Below, in pieces: positions 18,195 through 26,661 of a stretch of 64,000 nucleotides of DNA. The first letter of the stretch is position 1. Every line of letters starts with the position of its first letter. This DNA comes from an uncultured Dehalococcoidia bacterium. Lineage in GTDB: Bacteria; Chloroflexota; Dehalococcoidia; Lucifugimonadales; UBA3495. The notes under the pieces were generated by a model. It saw nothing but the letters and a program-made list of their open reading frames with translations, ran no database searches and was not told the DNA's origin. The DNA lies in assembly GCA_958296445.1 (NCBI GenBank), contig OY282565.1:1753570-1817569 (forward strand), read 5' to 3'. The translations under genes and the position numbers were made by a program.

Positions 18195-20531
18195 ATGACA
18201 ACCGAACAGGCCAACATTGTTCTCCCCCCCGCCGGTTCGTCCGGCGGCGAGTTCGACGTTATCGGCACCCGCCCTATCCGCCACGACGGGCCGGACAAAG
18301 TGACCGGCCGCGCCCGCTACGCCGCCGACATTCACCCCCCTGGGCTGCTGGTGGGCAAGATACTGCGCAGCCCCCACGCCCACGCCGTCATCCGCGGCAT
18401 AGACGCCACCCGAGCCCTCGCCATCCCCGGCGTCAAGGCCGTCGTAACCGCCGCCGACCTGCCCGAAGTTTCCGCCGAAATAGCCGACCAAGAAGAGGGT
18501 ATGACGGTCAACTATGGCTTTTACAGCCGCAACGTGATGGCCCGCGAAAAGGCCCTCTACTGCGGCCACGCCGTCGCCGCCGTCGCCGCCACTTCCGCCG
18601 CCGCCGCCGAACAAGCCCTGGCCGCCCTGGATGTTGACTACGAAATCCTGCCCCCGGTGCTCAACGCCGCCGACGCTATGCGCGACGACGCCCCCCTGCT
18701 CCACGACCGCCTAGTCACCCTCGCCAACCCCAATATGCGCCAGGGCGGATGGGGCCCCGCTTCCGGCGGAGAACTGAACCTAGGCAGCAACATCTCCAAC
18801 CGCTTCGAGTTTCGCTTGGGCGACCCGGAAGCCGGATTCGCCGAGGCGGATGTAATCGTTGAACGGGAGTTCCACACCCGCCCGGTGCATCAAGGCTACA
18901 TCGAACCCCACTCGGCTACGGCGCAGTGGAGCAGCGACGGAACCGTCACCATCTGGGCCAGCAGCCAGGGCCATTTCGCCCTGCGCGACCACACCGCCGC
19001 CATCCTGGGCGTCAGCGTTTCCCGCCTCAAAATCATACCTATGGAAATCGGCGGCGGGTTCGGGGGCAAGGGGCAGGGCGGCTGCTACCTTGAGCCGGTA
19101 GTGGCGGCCCTCTCCCGCAAGTCCGGCCAGCCGGTAAAAATCGCTATGACCCGGGGCGAAGTGTTTGAGGGCACCGGCCCCACATCGGCCAGCCACATCC
19201 GGGTCAAGCTGGGCGCCACCAGCGACGGACGCCTCACCGCCGCCGACTGCACCCTGATTTACGAAGCCGGCGCTTTCCCCGGTTCGCCCGTGCCGTCGGG
19301 CTGCCGCACTATGCTCGCCCCCTACGAAGTCCCCAACAGCTACATCGAAGGCATAGACGTGCTGGTCAACACCCAGAAAGCGGCGGCCTACCGCGCCCCC
19401 GGCTCGCCCACCGCCGCCTTTGCCGCCGAATCCGTCATTGACGAAATCTGCCAGCGCCTAGACCTCGACCCGGTGGAGTTCCGCCTGCGCAACGCCGCCA
19501 AGGAAGGCACACGCCAGCCCACCGGCCCTGTCTTTCGCCGGATCGGTTTCGTAGAAACGCTCCAAGCGGCGCAGGAGCATCCCCACTTGGCCCAGCCGCT
19601 CACCGGCCCCAACCGGGGCCGGGGCATCGCCGCCGGCGCATGGTTCAACAGCTCCGGCCCGGCCAGCGCCGTCGCCAGCGTCAACCCCGACGGCACTATC
19701 AGCCTAGTCGAGGGTTCCCCGGACATCGGCGGTTCCCGCGCCGCTATGGCCATGCAGGTCGCCGAAGTGCTGGGCATCCCGGTGGAAACGGTCAAGCCCT
19801 CGGTGGTGGACACCGACTCCATCGGCTACAGTTCCGGGGCCGGCGGCAGCGGCGTCACCTTCAAGATGGGCACCGCCTGCCACGACGCCGCCCAAGACAT
19901 CAAACGCCAGATGATTGAGCGGGCCGCCCGTATCTGGGAAGTTTCCCCGGATGATGTAGACTACAACAAAGGCATCCTGTCCCACCGCCAAGACCCGGAG
20001 TTGAGCGTCAGCTTCCAGGCCCTCGCCCCACGGCTCAACGGCACCGGCGGCCCTATCGTAGGGCGGGCCGCTGTCAACCCCGGCGGCGTCGGCAACGCTT
20101 TCGGCCTGCACATCGTAGACGTCGAGGTTGACCCCGACACCGGCAAGGTCACCGTCCTGCGCTACACCGCCCTCCAGGACGCCGGCCGCGCCATCCATCC
20201 CAGCTACGTCGAAGGGCAGATTCAAGGCGCCGCAGTGCAGGGCATCGGCTGGGCCCTCAACGAGGAATACTTCGTCAACGACCAGGGCCGGATGCTCAAC
20301 TCCAGTTTCCTAGACTACCGGATGCCCACCAGCCTAGACCTGCCGATGATTGACACCGTTGTGGTGGAAGTCCCCAACCCCGGCCACCCCTTCGGCGTCC
20401 GCGGCACCGGCGAAGTGCCCCTAGTGCCGCCCCTAGCCGCCATAGCCAACGCCATCAGCCGCGCCACCAACACCCGCCTAACCGACCTCCCAATGACCCC
20501 CGGCCGCGTCCTGGAAGCCATCGGCTACTAA
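18195..20531 (+). CDS. molybdopterin-dependent hydroxylase large subunit (xanthine dehydrogenase family)
   Basis: This 778-residue large subunit binds the Mo-pterin cytosine dinucleotide cofactor and hydroxylates aldehydes, purines or other carbon centres. It begins with the typical GTRPIRHDGPDKVTGRARYA, carries the GGGFGGKG cofactor loop, the AAYRAPGSPTAAFAAE segment and the C-terminal GTGEVPLVPP containing the catalytic Glu. GAGGAG precedes the ATG. The FAD and 2Fe-2S subunits that usually accompany it are not adjacent, so they are either encoded elsewhere or shared. The substrate is unknown. Confidence 0.93.
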   Translation: MTTEQANIVLPPAGSSGGEFDVIGTRPIRHDGPDKVTGRARYAADIHPPGLLVGKILRSPHAHAVIRGIDATRALAIPGVKAVVTAADLPEVSAEIADQEEGMTVNYGFYSRNVMAREKALYCGHAVAAVAATSAAAAEQALAALDVDYEILPPVLNAADAMRDDAPLLHDRLVTLANPNMRQGGWGPASGGELNLGSNISNRFEFRLGDPEAGFAEADVIVEREFHTRPVHQGYIEPHSATAQWSSDGTVTIWASSQGHFALRDHTAAILGVSVSRLKIIPMEIGGGFGGKGQGGCYLEPVVAALSRKSGQPVKIAMTRGEVFEGTGPTSASHIRVKLGATSDGRLTAADCTLIYEAGAFPGSPVPSGCRTMLAPYEVPNSYIEGIDVLVNTQKAAAYRAPGSPTAAFAAESVIDEICQRLDLDPVEFRLRNAAKEGTRQPTGPVFRRIGFVETLQAAQEHPHLAQPLTGPNRGRGIAAGAWFNSSGPASAVASVNPDGTISLVEGSPDIGGSRAAMAMQVAEVLGIPVETVKPSVVDTDSIGYSSGAGGSGVTFKMGTACHDAAQDIKRQMIERAARIWEVSPDDVDYNKGILSHRQDPELSVSFQALAPRLNGTGGPIVGRAAVNPGGVGNAFGLHIVDVEVDPDTGKVTVLRYTALQDAGRAIHPSYVEGQIQGAAVQGIGWALNEEYFVNDQGRMLNSSFLDYRMPTSLDLPMIDTVVVEVPNPGHPFGVRGTGEVPLVPPLAAIANAISRATNTRLTDLPMTPGRVLEAIGY

Positions 20532-20552
20532 CCAACGTCTGTCATCAGGATG

Positions 20553-20787
20553 GCAAGCCGTCTGTCATTCCAAGCAACCAGCCTGTCATTCTGAGCAAAG
20601 CGAAGAATCCCGCCCCTGGCCGCCAGACCCGTCGCCTTGCTCAGGATGGCAAGCAGTCCGTCATTCCGGCCTTTCGTCATTCCAAACAAGCCGTCTGTCA
20701 TTCCAAGCAACCAACCTGTCATTCTGAGCAAAGCGAAGAATCCCGCCCCTGGCCGCCAGACCCGTCGCGTAGCTCAGAATGACCGGC
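20553..20787. repeat. two type-A repeats with extra partial heads
   Basis: Two type-A copies (heads near 20586 and 20718) have tails reading GCCAGACCCGTCGC. Short head-like stubs such as CTGTCATTCCAAGCAACC precede each copy. The block separates converging genes, and no gene is visible in it. Confidence 0.85.
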
Positions 20788-20793
20788 AGCACC

Positions 20794-22005
20794 CTACGGC
20801 GTCCGCTGGAACGGATCAGTCAGCTCCAGCTCCTCGCCGATTTCCCGCAGCGCCGGCAGCACTTCCTGCCCCATCAGCTCCAGACAGCGCATAGTGTCCT
20901 CGTGGCTGATAGTCCCGTCGTTAGTCCAAATGGACAGTATGCCCGGCCGCATCACCGACAGCACTTCCCGCAGTTGGCTGATGACCGTTTCCGGGCTGCC
21001 GATAATCCAGCGCTTGGAATCAAGAATCTGGTCATAGGCCGCCGTGTCCAGCCCGCCGACGCGGAAAGGATCGGAGCGGATCTGCTCCCGGATACGCAGA
21101 TAGCGCGGATCCTGGCTGGCGCTGGCGTAGCCCACCGGCGACTGGTAATCCCGGGGCAGCGGGATGCGACCCACGCCGATGTTCCCCACCATATAGCCCT
21201 TGCCAACCTCCCGCGCCTTTTCGTCGGTATCCTGCACGTGGATTCGCACCAAGTACCCCAGATGCTCCGGCCCCGGTTCGTACCCGACTTGCCGGGCGTT
21301 TTCGGCGTAGATTTCCTTCATATCCTGCGTGGACTGCACATCGGTTTCCAAGAAAATGTATGGGTAGCGATGCTCGGCGCACCATACCAGCGTTTCCGGG
21401 CTGCCCGTGCCGGGAATCCACACCGGCGGATGGGGCTTCTGCAACGGCACCTGAAAAGGATTGACCACCCGGAACTGGTAATGCTTTTCCTCCCACCGGA
21501 AAGGGCCGGGGGTTGTCCAAGTCTTGATTACCAAATCGTGGGCTTCCTCGAAACGCTCGCGGTTGAACAGCGGGTTGGTGTTGGTTGCCAGGCTTTCCAC
21601 CCCCGTCCCGCGCACAAAACCCGAAACCAGCCGCCCGCCGGAAATCATATCAATCTCCGCCAATTCCTCGGCCAGCCGTATCGGGTTGTCGAATACCGGC
21701 AGCGGATTGCCCAGCAGCACGATTTTGGGCTTCTTGGTAGTCCGGGCCAGAATCGCCGCCTCCAGATTCATAGTCGCGCCGAGGCAGGTAGGGGTGTTGT
21801 GATGCTCATTGAGCATCAGCCCGTCGAACCCCACCTCCTCCGAGTATTCGTACTCGTCCAGATACATATTATAGAGCCGCGAACCGATTTGCGGGTCGAA
21901 GTTGGCGTTGGAGAAAGTCAGGCGCACCGCATTGTTGGGGCTGTTGCGCACGTCCTCCTCCGTATAGTCCACGTATGCCCGCTCGGTAAACCGCATCAAA
22001 AACAT
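20794..22005 (-). CDS. LLM-class flavin-dependent monooxygenase (luciferase-like)
   Basis: This 403-residue TIM-barrel flavin oxidoreductase is of the bacterial luciferase superfamily. Typical elements are SEEVGFDGLMLNEHHNTP, GNPLPVFDNPIRLAEELAEIDMISGGRLVSGFVRG and the substrate-side PPVWIPGTGSPETL. Such enzymes use FMNH2 or F420H2; which one cannot be decided here. The ATG chosen has GGGGAGG at ideal distance; longer reading would run through a tandem repeat. The upstream gene on the same strand is a dimeric alpha/beta-barrel protein, suggesting a two-gene unit. Confidence 0.9.
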   Translation of the reverse strand: MFLMRFTERAYVDYTEEDVRNSPNNAVRLTFSNANFDPQIGSRLYNMYLDEYEYSEEVGFDGLMLNEHHNTPTCLGATMNLEAAILARTTKKPKIVLLGNPLPVFDNPIRLAEELAEIDMISGGRLVSGFVRGTGVESLATNTNPLFNRERFEEAHDLVIKTWTTPGPFRWEEKHYQFRVVNPFQVPLQKPHPPVWIPGTGSPETLVWCAEHRYPYIFLETDVQSTQDMKEIYAENARQVGYEPGPEHLGYLVRIHVQDTDEKAREVGKGYMVGNIGVGRIPLPRDYQSPVGYASASQDPRYLRIREQIRSDPFRVGGLDTAAYDQILDSKRWIIGSPETVISQLREVLSVMRPGILSIWTNDGTISHEDTMRCLELMGQEVLPALREIGEELELTDPFQRTP

Positions 22006-22021
22006 CTGCTGCCTCCCCGGT

Positions 22022-22101
22022 TGCCGTCTTTGAGAACTGCCGCTTTTGAGAACTTCCGCCTTTGAGAATTGCTGTCTTTGAGAATTGCCGTCTTTGAGAA
22101 T
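22022..22101. repeat. five tandem 16-bp repeats
   Basis: Five consecutive 16-bp units of consensus TGCCGTCTTTGAGAAT, differing at 1-3 positions, fill most of the gap between the two minus-strand genes. They end just upstream of the ribosome binding site of the monooxygenase gene. Confidence 0.9.
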
Positions 22102-22109
22102 CGGAAACG

Positions 22110-22787
22110 TCAGAACGCCCGGGGCGGGAACACCCGGCGGTAGACGCCGGGCGAGCCGGGGGCGTGGCCGTAGCTGCCGCCGATGTACTGGTTCATCGTA
22201 TCCTGACCGCGCTGCCGTTCCCAAGCCAGCGTCTCAGGCACCTTTTCATGCTCGAACTCGTACATCGTCAGATACTTGGGGCCGCCCTCTACCGCGTGAT
22301 ACCGGCGGACGTGCAGACAGCCCGGGATCTGCAAATTCCCCGGCGTCCGAACATTGTCGTAATAATCGTTGTACTTGGCCTCCAGACTTTTCGGCACATC
22401 CATACGCCCGATTTGCAACGCCGGGGCCATCCCGCGCCCCAGAGTATCGGGCGCGTCGCCGCCCTCCGGGTAGATTTGCGTATAGACGTTTCGCACCATA
22501 CCGCGCCCCACCACATTGGGCGACATCCGCTGCGTCCACGCCGTAGGATTGCTGCTCTGACGCCGGTATTCGCTGGACTGCAACGCCTCCGCCGACTCCA
22601 GTTCGTACACCGCCAGATACCGCGGCCCGCCCTTCAGCGCCTCATACCGCGCCCCGTCCAAAAAACCGGGAGCGCTCAACCGCTCCGGCAGATGCTCCTC
22701 GTTATACCAGCGGTTGAACTCCGCGTCATGCTCAATGTCCACATCGGTAAACACCACCAGCAAAGCCGCGCCTTTCCTATGCACCAT
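22110..22787 (-). CDS. duplicated dimeric alpha/beta-barrel (EthD/dabb-like) protein
   Basis: This 225-residue protein is made of two ferredoxin-like alpha/beta repeats. The first has FNRWYNEEHLPERLSAPGF with RYLAVYELES. The second has KYNDYYDNVRTPGNLQIPG with KYLTMYEFEH. This layout is typical of DUF4286/EthD-like stress or degradation proteins whose two barrels stack around a small ligand. The motif NxWYNEEHLPE is characteristic. It is co-directional with the LLM monooxygenase downstream. Function beyond small-molecule binding or turnover is not known. Confidence 0.75.
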   Translation of the reverse strand: MVHRKGAALLVVFTDVDIEHDAEFNRWYNEEHLPERLSAPGFLDGARYEALKGGPRYLAVYELESAEALQSSEYRRQSSNPTAWTQRMSPNVVGRGMVRNVYTQIYPEGGDAPDTLGRGMAPALQIGRMDVPKSLEAKYNDYYDNVRTPGNLQIPGCLHVRRYHAVEGGPKYLTMYEFEHEKVPETLAWERQRGQDTMNQYIGGSYGHAPGSPGVYRRVFPPRAF

Positions 22788-22795
22788 ACCGCCTC

Positions 22796-22932
22796 CAAAA
22801 TTCCCGCGTCCCCCCCAATCCCCTCCCCCTCCGGGAAAGGGCTAGGGCGAGGGCGCACCCCATACAAAAATCCCGCGTCCCCCCAAAATCCCCTCCCCCT
22901 CCGGGGGAGGGTTAGGGTGGGGGCGTACCCCA
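22796..22932. repeat. two type-E repeats in tandem
   Basis: Two direct copies of about 68 bp, each AATCCCGCGTCCCC followed by CCCCTCCCCCTCCGGG and a GGGCTAGGG-like arm, fill the 5' flank of the preceding minus-strand gene. The arms can pair into a hairpin. Confidence 0.85.
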
Positions 22933-22950
22933 TTTGCCGGGAAAGTACCC

Positions 22951-23469
22951 CTAGTTGTCGGTAGCCTCCAGAGCCAAGTAAGCGTACCGCAGAAAAACCC
23001 CGCCGCGCGGCTCAGCCAGCGGCCCGTTGGCAACCAGGCAGGCGATAGCATAGGTCGCGCCCGGCTCGGCGGCCGCGGCCAGTTCAATGCGCTGCGGATT
23101 ATTAAGGCCAACAATAGCCCCCGCGGTACGGTCCAACTCGCCGTTCACCCACACCTCGCCGTAATTGTCGGCGTTGGTCTCGAACCACAGCCGCGCCCCC
23201 TCTACCGCCATCCCGTTGACCGTTTCCGGCAGCTCCACCGCGATGCGATACCAAGCGAAAGTGAAACCCGCCGACAAACTTTGCCGGATATTGCCGCACA
23301 CCTCCCAGCCCGAATCGTCATAATCGGCCAGCCGGGCCGCGCTGGCCGCCAGCCGCGCCGTCAGCCCCTCGTTCTCCTCGCCCGGCACCAGCCCCGGCGC
23401 CACCCGCCACTCCCCCTTAACCTGCGCCCGGTCGGAAGCATCGTTCAAGTCCAGTGCCACTCTCGGCAT
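22951..23469 (-). CDS. galactose-binding-like beta-sandwich protein
   Basis: This is a 172-residue protein without signal peptide. The region YDDSGWEVCGNIRQSL, FAWYRIAVELPE, LWFETNADNYGEVWVNGELD and RIELAAAAEPGATYAIACLVANGP matches the jelly-roll sugar-binding domain that opens glycoside hydrolase family 2 enzymes and also occurs attached to lactonases. It is a stand-alone domain here with no catalytic domain. It probably binds a carbohydrate-like ligand, perhaps for a neighbour, though no partner can be named. Confidence 0.65.
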   Translation of the reverse strand: MPRVALDLNDASDRAQVKGEWRVAPGLVPGEENEGLTARLAASAARLADYDDSGWEVCGNIRQSLSAGFTFAWYRIAVELPETVNGMAVEGARLWFETNADNYGEVWVNGELDRTAGAIVGLNNPQRIELAAAAEPGATYAIACLVANGPLAEPRGGVFLRYAYLALEATDN

Positions 23470-23563
23470 AGCGCACCTCCCAAAAATCGAATACCCGCCG
23501 ATTATAGCCGCCCCGCACTATACTTGATACCGCGAAACGCCCCACCCTGACCTTTCCCGGCAA

Positions 23564-23705
23564 TCGTCTGAATCAGGATTCTCAGGATTAAAGGATTCGC
23601 CGGATAGGGGAAATCCTGAGAATCCTGATTCAGACAAATAATCCGTGGATAGAAAAATCCTGAAAATCCTCGAATCCTGAGAATCCTGATTCAGACAAAT
23701 AATCG
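23564..23705. repeat. type-B inverted repeats
   Basis: A type-B element (GTCTGAATCAGGATT to AATCCTGATTCAGACAAAT) with internal AGGATTAAAGGATT segments is followed by a second right half ending near 23700. The arms are perfect inverted copies of about 17 bp. The rest of the 346-nt gap (23470-23815) shows no gene. Confidence 0.85.
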
Positions 23706-23815
23706 AAAGACATCATCCCCCGGAAGAACAAATAACCATCCATTCTTGCCCACACAAGCCCCTTTATGTCTATAATCCCCCCAACCACCCAACTAGCTGA
23801 ATCAGGAGTCAACCG

Positions 23816-24325
23816 ATGGACGTTTACCAGTGCATCAGGTCGCGGCTCACGGTGCGGAGCTTCCGGCCCGATCCCGTGCCGGAGAGCGTGATTCGGCGGA
23901 TGCTTCAGGCGGCCCGCTGGTCGCCCAGCGCCCGCAACCGCCAGCCGTGGCACTTCATCGTCATCCAAAACCGCGACACCCTCGATAAAATAGGGGCCAT
24001 CGCCTCCTCCGGCGGCTTTATCGGCGACGCCCCCCTAGCCGTGGCCGTAGTTATGGATCGCGCCGGCCGCCCCGAATTCGACGCCGGCCGCTCCCTGCAA
24101 CAGATGGAGTTGACCGCCTGGTCGCTGGGCGTCGGCGGCTGCGTCGCCGGAGTCCGCGGCGATGAAAACGCCCAAGTCAAGGAACTGCTGAACATCCCGG
24201 AGGACAAGGAGCTGGTCACGGTTATGGCCTTCGGCTACCCCACAGCCCAAGCCGCCGCCGGAACCAAACAGCGCAAGCCCCTGCCGGAAATCGCCCACCG
24301 CGAACGTTTCGGCCAGAGCTACTAG
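23816..24325 (+). CDS. nitroreductase family protein
   Basis: This is a 169-residue FMN-binding nitroreductase. It has the N-terminal IRSRLTVRSFRPDPVPESVI and RWSPSARNRQPWHFIVIQN, where Arg and Ser contact the phosphate of FMN. GGFIGDAPLAVAVV and WSLGVGGCVAG complete the fold. It is at the short end of the family. AGGAG precedes the ATG. It sits 69 nt before an SDR gene on the same strand, so a small redox operon is likely. The natural substrate is unknown. Confidence 0.9.
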   Translation: MDVYQCIRSRLTVRSFRPDPVPESVIRRMLQAARWSPSARNRQPWHFIVIQNRDTLDKIGAIASSGGFIGDAPLAVAVVMDRAGRPEFDAGRSLQQMELTAWSLGVGGCVAGVRGDENAQVKELLNIPEDKELVTVMAFGYPTAQAAAGTKQRKPLPEIAHRERFGQSY

Positions 24326-24394
24326 CCTCGCCATTCCCCGGAAAACCGGAAATCCCAACTCAAACAAGGGCCAACTCAAACAAGGAGTTGAACA

Positions 24395-25168
24395 ATGCGA
24401 CTGGAAAATAAGGTTGCCATCATCACCGGCGCCGCCGCCGGAGTCGAAGGCCAATTGATGGGCTTCGGCGGCGCGGCAGCCCGAATGTTCGCCCGCGAGG
24501 GCGCCAAAGTAGTCCTAACCGACATCAAAGAGGAAATGGGCGAAACCGCCGCCGCCCAAATCCGGGAAAACGGCGGCGACGCCCTGTTTATGCCCCAAGA
24601 CGTCACCAGCGAAGCGCGGTGGCTGGAAGTCATCCGCGAAACCGTGGCCCGCTACGGCAAGCTCGACGTGCTGGTCAACAACGCCGGCACCGGCGCCCGC
24701 TACACCGTCGAGGAAACCACCGTCGCCGCTTGGGACGCCCAAATGGACGTCCACGCCAAAGGCGTTTTCCTCGGCACCAAGCACGCCATCCCCGAAATGC
24801 GCAACGCCGGCGGCGGCTCCATCATCAACGTATCCTCCATCTACGGCCTAGTCGGCAGCCCCACCTCCACCGCCTACCACGCCGCCAAGGGCGCCATCCG
24901 CCTGTTCACCAAATCCGCCGCAGTGCAGTACGCCGGAGAGAAAATCCGGGTCAACTCAGTGCATCCCGGCTACTGCTGGACGCCCCTCACCGACCCCGGC
25001 TATTCCCACGAGGAAGGCCGCCGCGACTGGTCCCTGGAACGCATCCCCTTGGGCCGATTGGGCAACGCCGACGACATCGCCCACGGCATTGTCTACTTGG
25101 CCTCCGACGAATCATCCTTCGTCACCGGCGCCGAGCTGGTCATAGACGGCGGCACCACCGCGCAGTAG
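24395..25168 (+). CDS. short-chain dehydrogenase/reductase with enlarged glycine loop
   Basis: This is a 257-residue SDR. The cofactor loop is unusual: TGAAAGVEGQLMGFGGAAAR in place of the compact TGxxxGIG, an insertion of about six residues. NNAG, the catalytic Ser in INVSSIYG and YHAAK are intact, and the C-terminal ASDESSFVTGAELVIDGG is standard. AAGGAG precedes the ATG. It resembles the SDR at 52.0 kb from its N-terminus (MRLENKVA) to its end, so the two are paralogues. It lies between the nitroreductase and a ureohydrolase. Confidence 0.92.
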   Translation: MRLENKVAIITGAAAGVEGQLMGFGGAAARMFAREGAKVVLTDIKEEMGETAAAQIRENGGDALFMPQDVTSEARWLEVIRETVARYGKLDVLVNNAGTGARYTVEETTVAAWDAQMDVHAKGVFLGTKHAIPEMRNAGGGSIINVSSIYGLVGSPTSTAYHAAKGAIRLFTKSAAVQYAGEKIRVNSVHPGYCWTPLTDPGYSHEEGRRDWSLERIPLGRLGNADDIAHGIVYLASDESSFVTGAELVIDGGTTAQ

Positions 25169-25254
25169 CGCAAACCGGCAACAAAACCGCGCCCCATCGC
25201 CCAGCCGCCAGACCGGGAACCGCGAAGCCCCGGCCCGGCGGCGGAGAATGACCT

Positions 25255-26229
25255 ATGACTGCCACCCCAACCCCTCCGGGCCGCCCGCAAGAACCCTGGC
25301 CGATGCTACGGGCCCAGCCCCGAACATTTTTCAACGCGCCCCTGTGCGCCGACCTTGACCGGCTAGAAGCCGACATCGCCTTTATCGGCGTCCCTTTCGA
25401 CCAAGGAACCCTAGGCCGCCCCGGTGCCCGCTTCGGCCCCGACGCCCTGCGCGACGCCCCCCGCGCCTACTCCTACACCGACCCCTACGGACGCCAGGCC
25501 GCCGCCGAAGGGTTCTTTGACCTAGACGCCGGCGACGAACTGCTGCGCGGCGTTTCTATGGCCGACTGCGGCAACGTCACCATCGTGCCGTCGGAAGTGA
25601 CCGGCAACTTCGACAAAATCACCCGCGCCGTAGCCAAAGCCGTCGAGCGCGGCGCCCTTCCGGCGGTAGTGGGCGGCGACCATGCCATCACCTTCCCGGT
25701 AGTGCGCGGCCTGTCGCAGTTCGCCCCCCTGAACATCGTCCACTTCGACGCCCATCTGGACTATACCCACGACGTCCAGGACGCCCTCTACACCCACGCC
25801 AGCCCCATCCGCCGCTGCCGGGAACTGCCCCACGTAGGGCATATCACCTCGGTAGGAATCCGCTCCGCCCGTCGCACGCCCTACGAGGAAGCGGTACGCG
25901 ACGGCAGCCTGATAATCAGCGGACGCCGTTTCCGCCAAATCGGGCCGCAGGCAGTAGCCGATATGATCCCCGCCGCCGAAAACCTCTACATCACCTTCGA
26001 CGTAGACGTCCTCGACCCCACCCTGGCCCCCGGCACCGGCACCCCCGAAACCGGCGGCCTGTTCTACCAAGAAACCCGCGACTGCCTAACCGCCCTGCTG
26101 AAAAAATCCAACCTAGTAGCCTTCGACCTAGTAGAAGTCGCGCCCCCCTACGACAACTCCCAACTAACCGTCCAAGTAGCCGCCCAACTAATGCAAGACA
26201 TCCTAGCCGCCCGATTCCCCTCCCGGTAG
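25255..26229 (+). CDS. ureohydrolase (agmatinase/arginase family)
   Basis: This 324-residue binuclear-metal hydrolase cleaves guanidino compounds to urea. Metal ligands are visible in GGDHAITFP, HFDAHLDYTHD and TFDVDVLDPTLAPGTGTPE. The N-terminal FIGVPFDQGTLGRPGARFGP is typical of agmatinase (SpeB) relatives. GGAGAATGACCT precedes the ATG. It may follow on from the SDR gene 86 nt upstream. Substrate (agmatine, guanidinobutyrate or other) is not determined by these motifs. Confidence 0.92.
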   Translation: MTATPTPPGRPQEPWPMLRAQPRTFFNAPLCADLDRLEADIAFIGVPFDQGTLGRPGARFGPDALRDAPRAYSYTDPYGRQAAAEGFFDLDAGDELLRGVSMADCGNVTIVPSEVTGNFDKITRAVAKAVERGALPAVVGGDHAITFPVVRGLSQFAPLNIVHFDAHLDYTHDVQDALYTHASPIRRCRELPHVGHITSVGIRSARRTPYEEAVRDGSLIISGRRFRQIGPQAVADMIPAAENLYITFDVDVLDPTLAPGTGTPETGGLFYQETRDCLTALLKKSNLVAFDLVEVAPPYDNSQLTVQVAAQLMQDILAARFPSR

Positions 26230-26299
26230 CCGCCACCCCGAGGAACGGACGATTAAGGTGTGGGGAGTGGAATGAGAAAAATTGCGAAATTATTTCCGC

Positions 26300-26440
26300 C
26301 GTCTATCATTCCAAGCAAAGCCCCTGTCACTCTGAGCCAAACATCTGTCATTCTGAGCAAAGCCCCTGTCATTCTGAGCAAAGCGAAGAATCCCGCCTTG
26401 GGCTGCAAGACACTTCCCTTCGCTCAGGGCAACAAAGGGC
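26300..26440. repeat. type-A repeat preceded by truncated heads
   Basis: Three short head-like stubs (GTCATTCTGAGCAAA- or GTCACTCTGAGCC-like, spaced about 20-25 bp) lead into one full type-A copy ending CTTCGCTCAGGGCAACAAAG. The tail touches the tRNA-Ala gene. Confidence 0.8.
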
Positions 26441-26460
26441 AATTTCGCATTCGGGAAAAG

Positions 26461-26535
26461 TGGTGGAGGTGAGGGGGGTCGAACCCCTGGCCCCCTGCTT
26501 GCAAAGCAGGTGCTCTCCCACTGAGCTACACCCCC
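26461..26535 (-). tRNA. tRNA-Ala (anticodon TGC)
   Basis: The minus strand folds as a complete 75-nt cloverleaf with encoded CCA. The acceptor stem is GGGGGTG with CACCTCC (one G-T pair), the D arm GCTC/GAGC, the anticodon stem CCTGC/GCAGG with loop TTTGCAA (anticodon TGC, alanine), the variable loop GGGCC, and the T arm AGGGG/CCCCT with loop TTCGACC. No integrase or attachment duplication is visible beside it. Confidence 0.97.
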
Positions 26536-26661
26536 AGGCAACGCCGCGCCAAGACGCCGCATTACCATTCTAACCCCCGCGGAACCGGGCGGCAACAAAC
26601 GAACCGGGCGGGCCGTAAAACCCGCCCGGTTCCCCAAGCCCTAGCCCGCCGCAACCCGCCG

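Noticed and set aside
22022..22101. Possible CRISPR array
   Set aside because: The 16-bp units have no spacers, and no cas gene is in the window. The 103- and 319-bp arrays likewise lack the repeat-spacer pattern.
24619..25251. Arg-rich plus-strand frame overlapping the SDR
   Set aside because: Composition is typical of out-of-frame GC-rich coding sequence, and the SDR frame is certain.
26461..26535. Integration site at tRNA-Ala
   Set aside because: No duplicated tRNA 3' end, integrase or phage gene lies near it.
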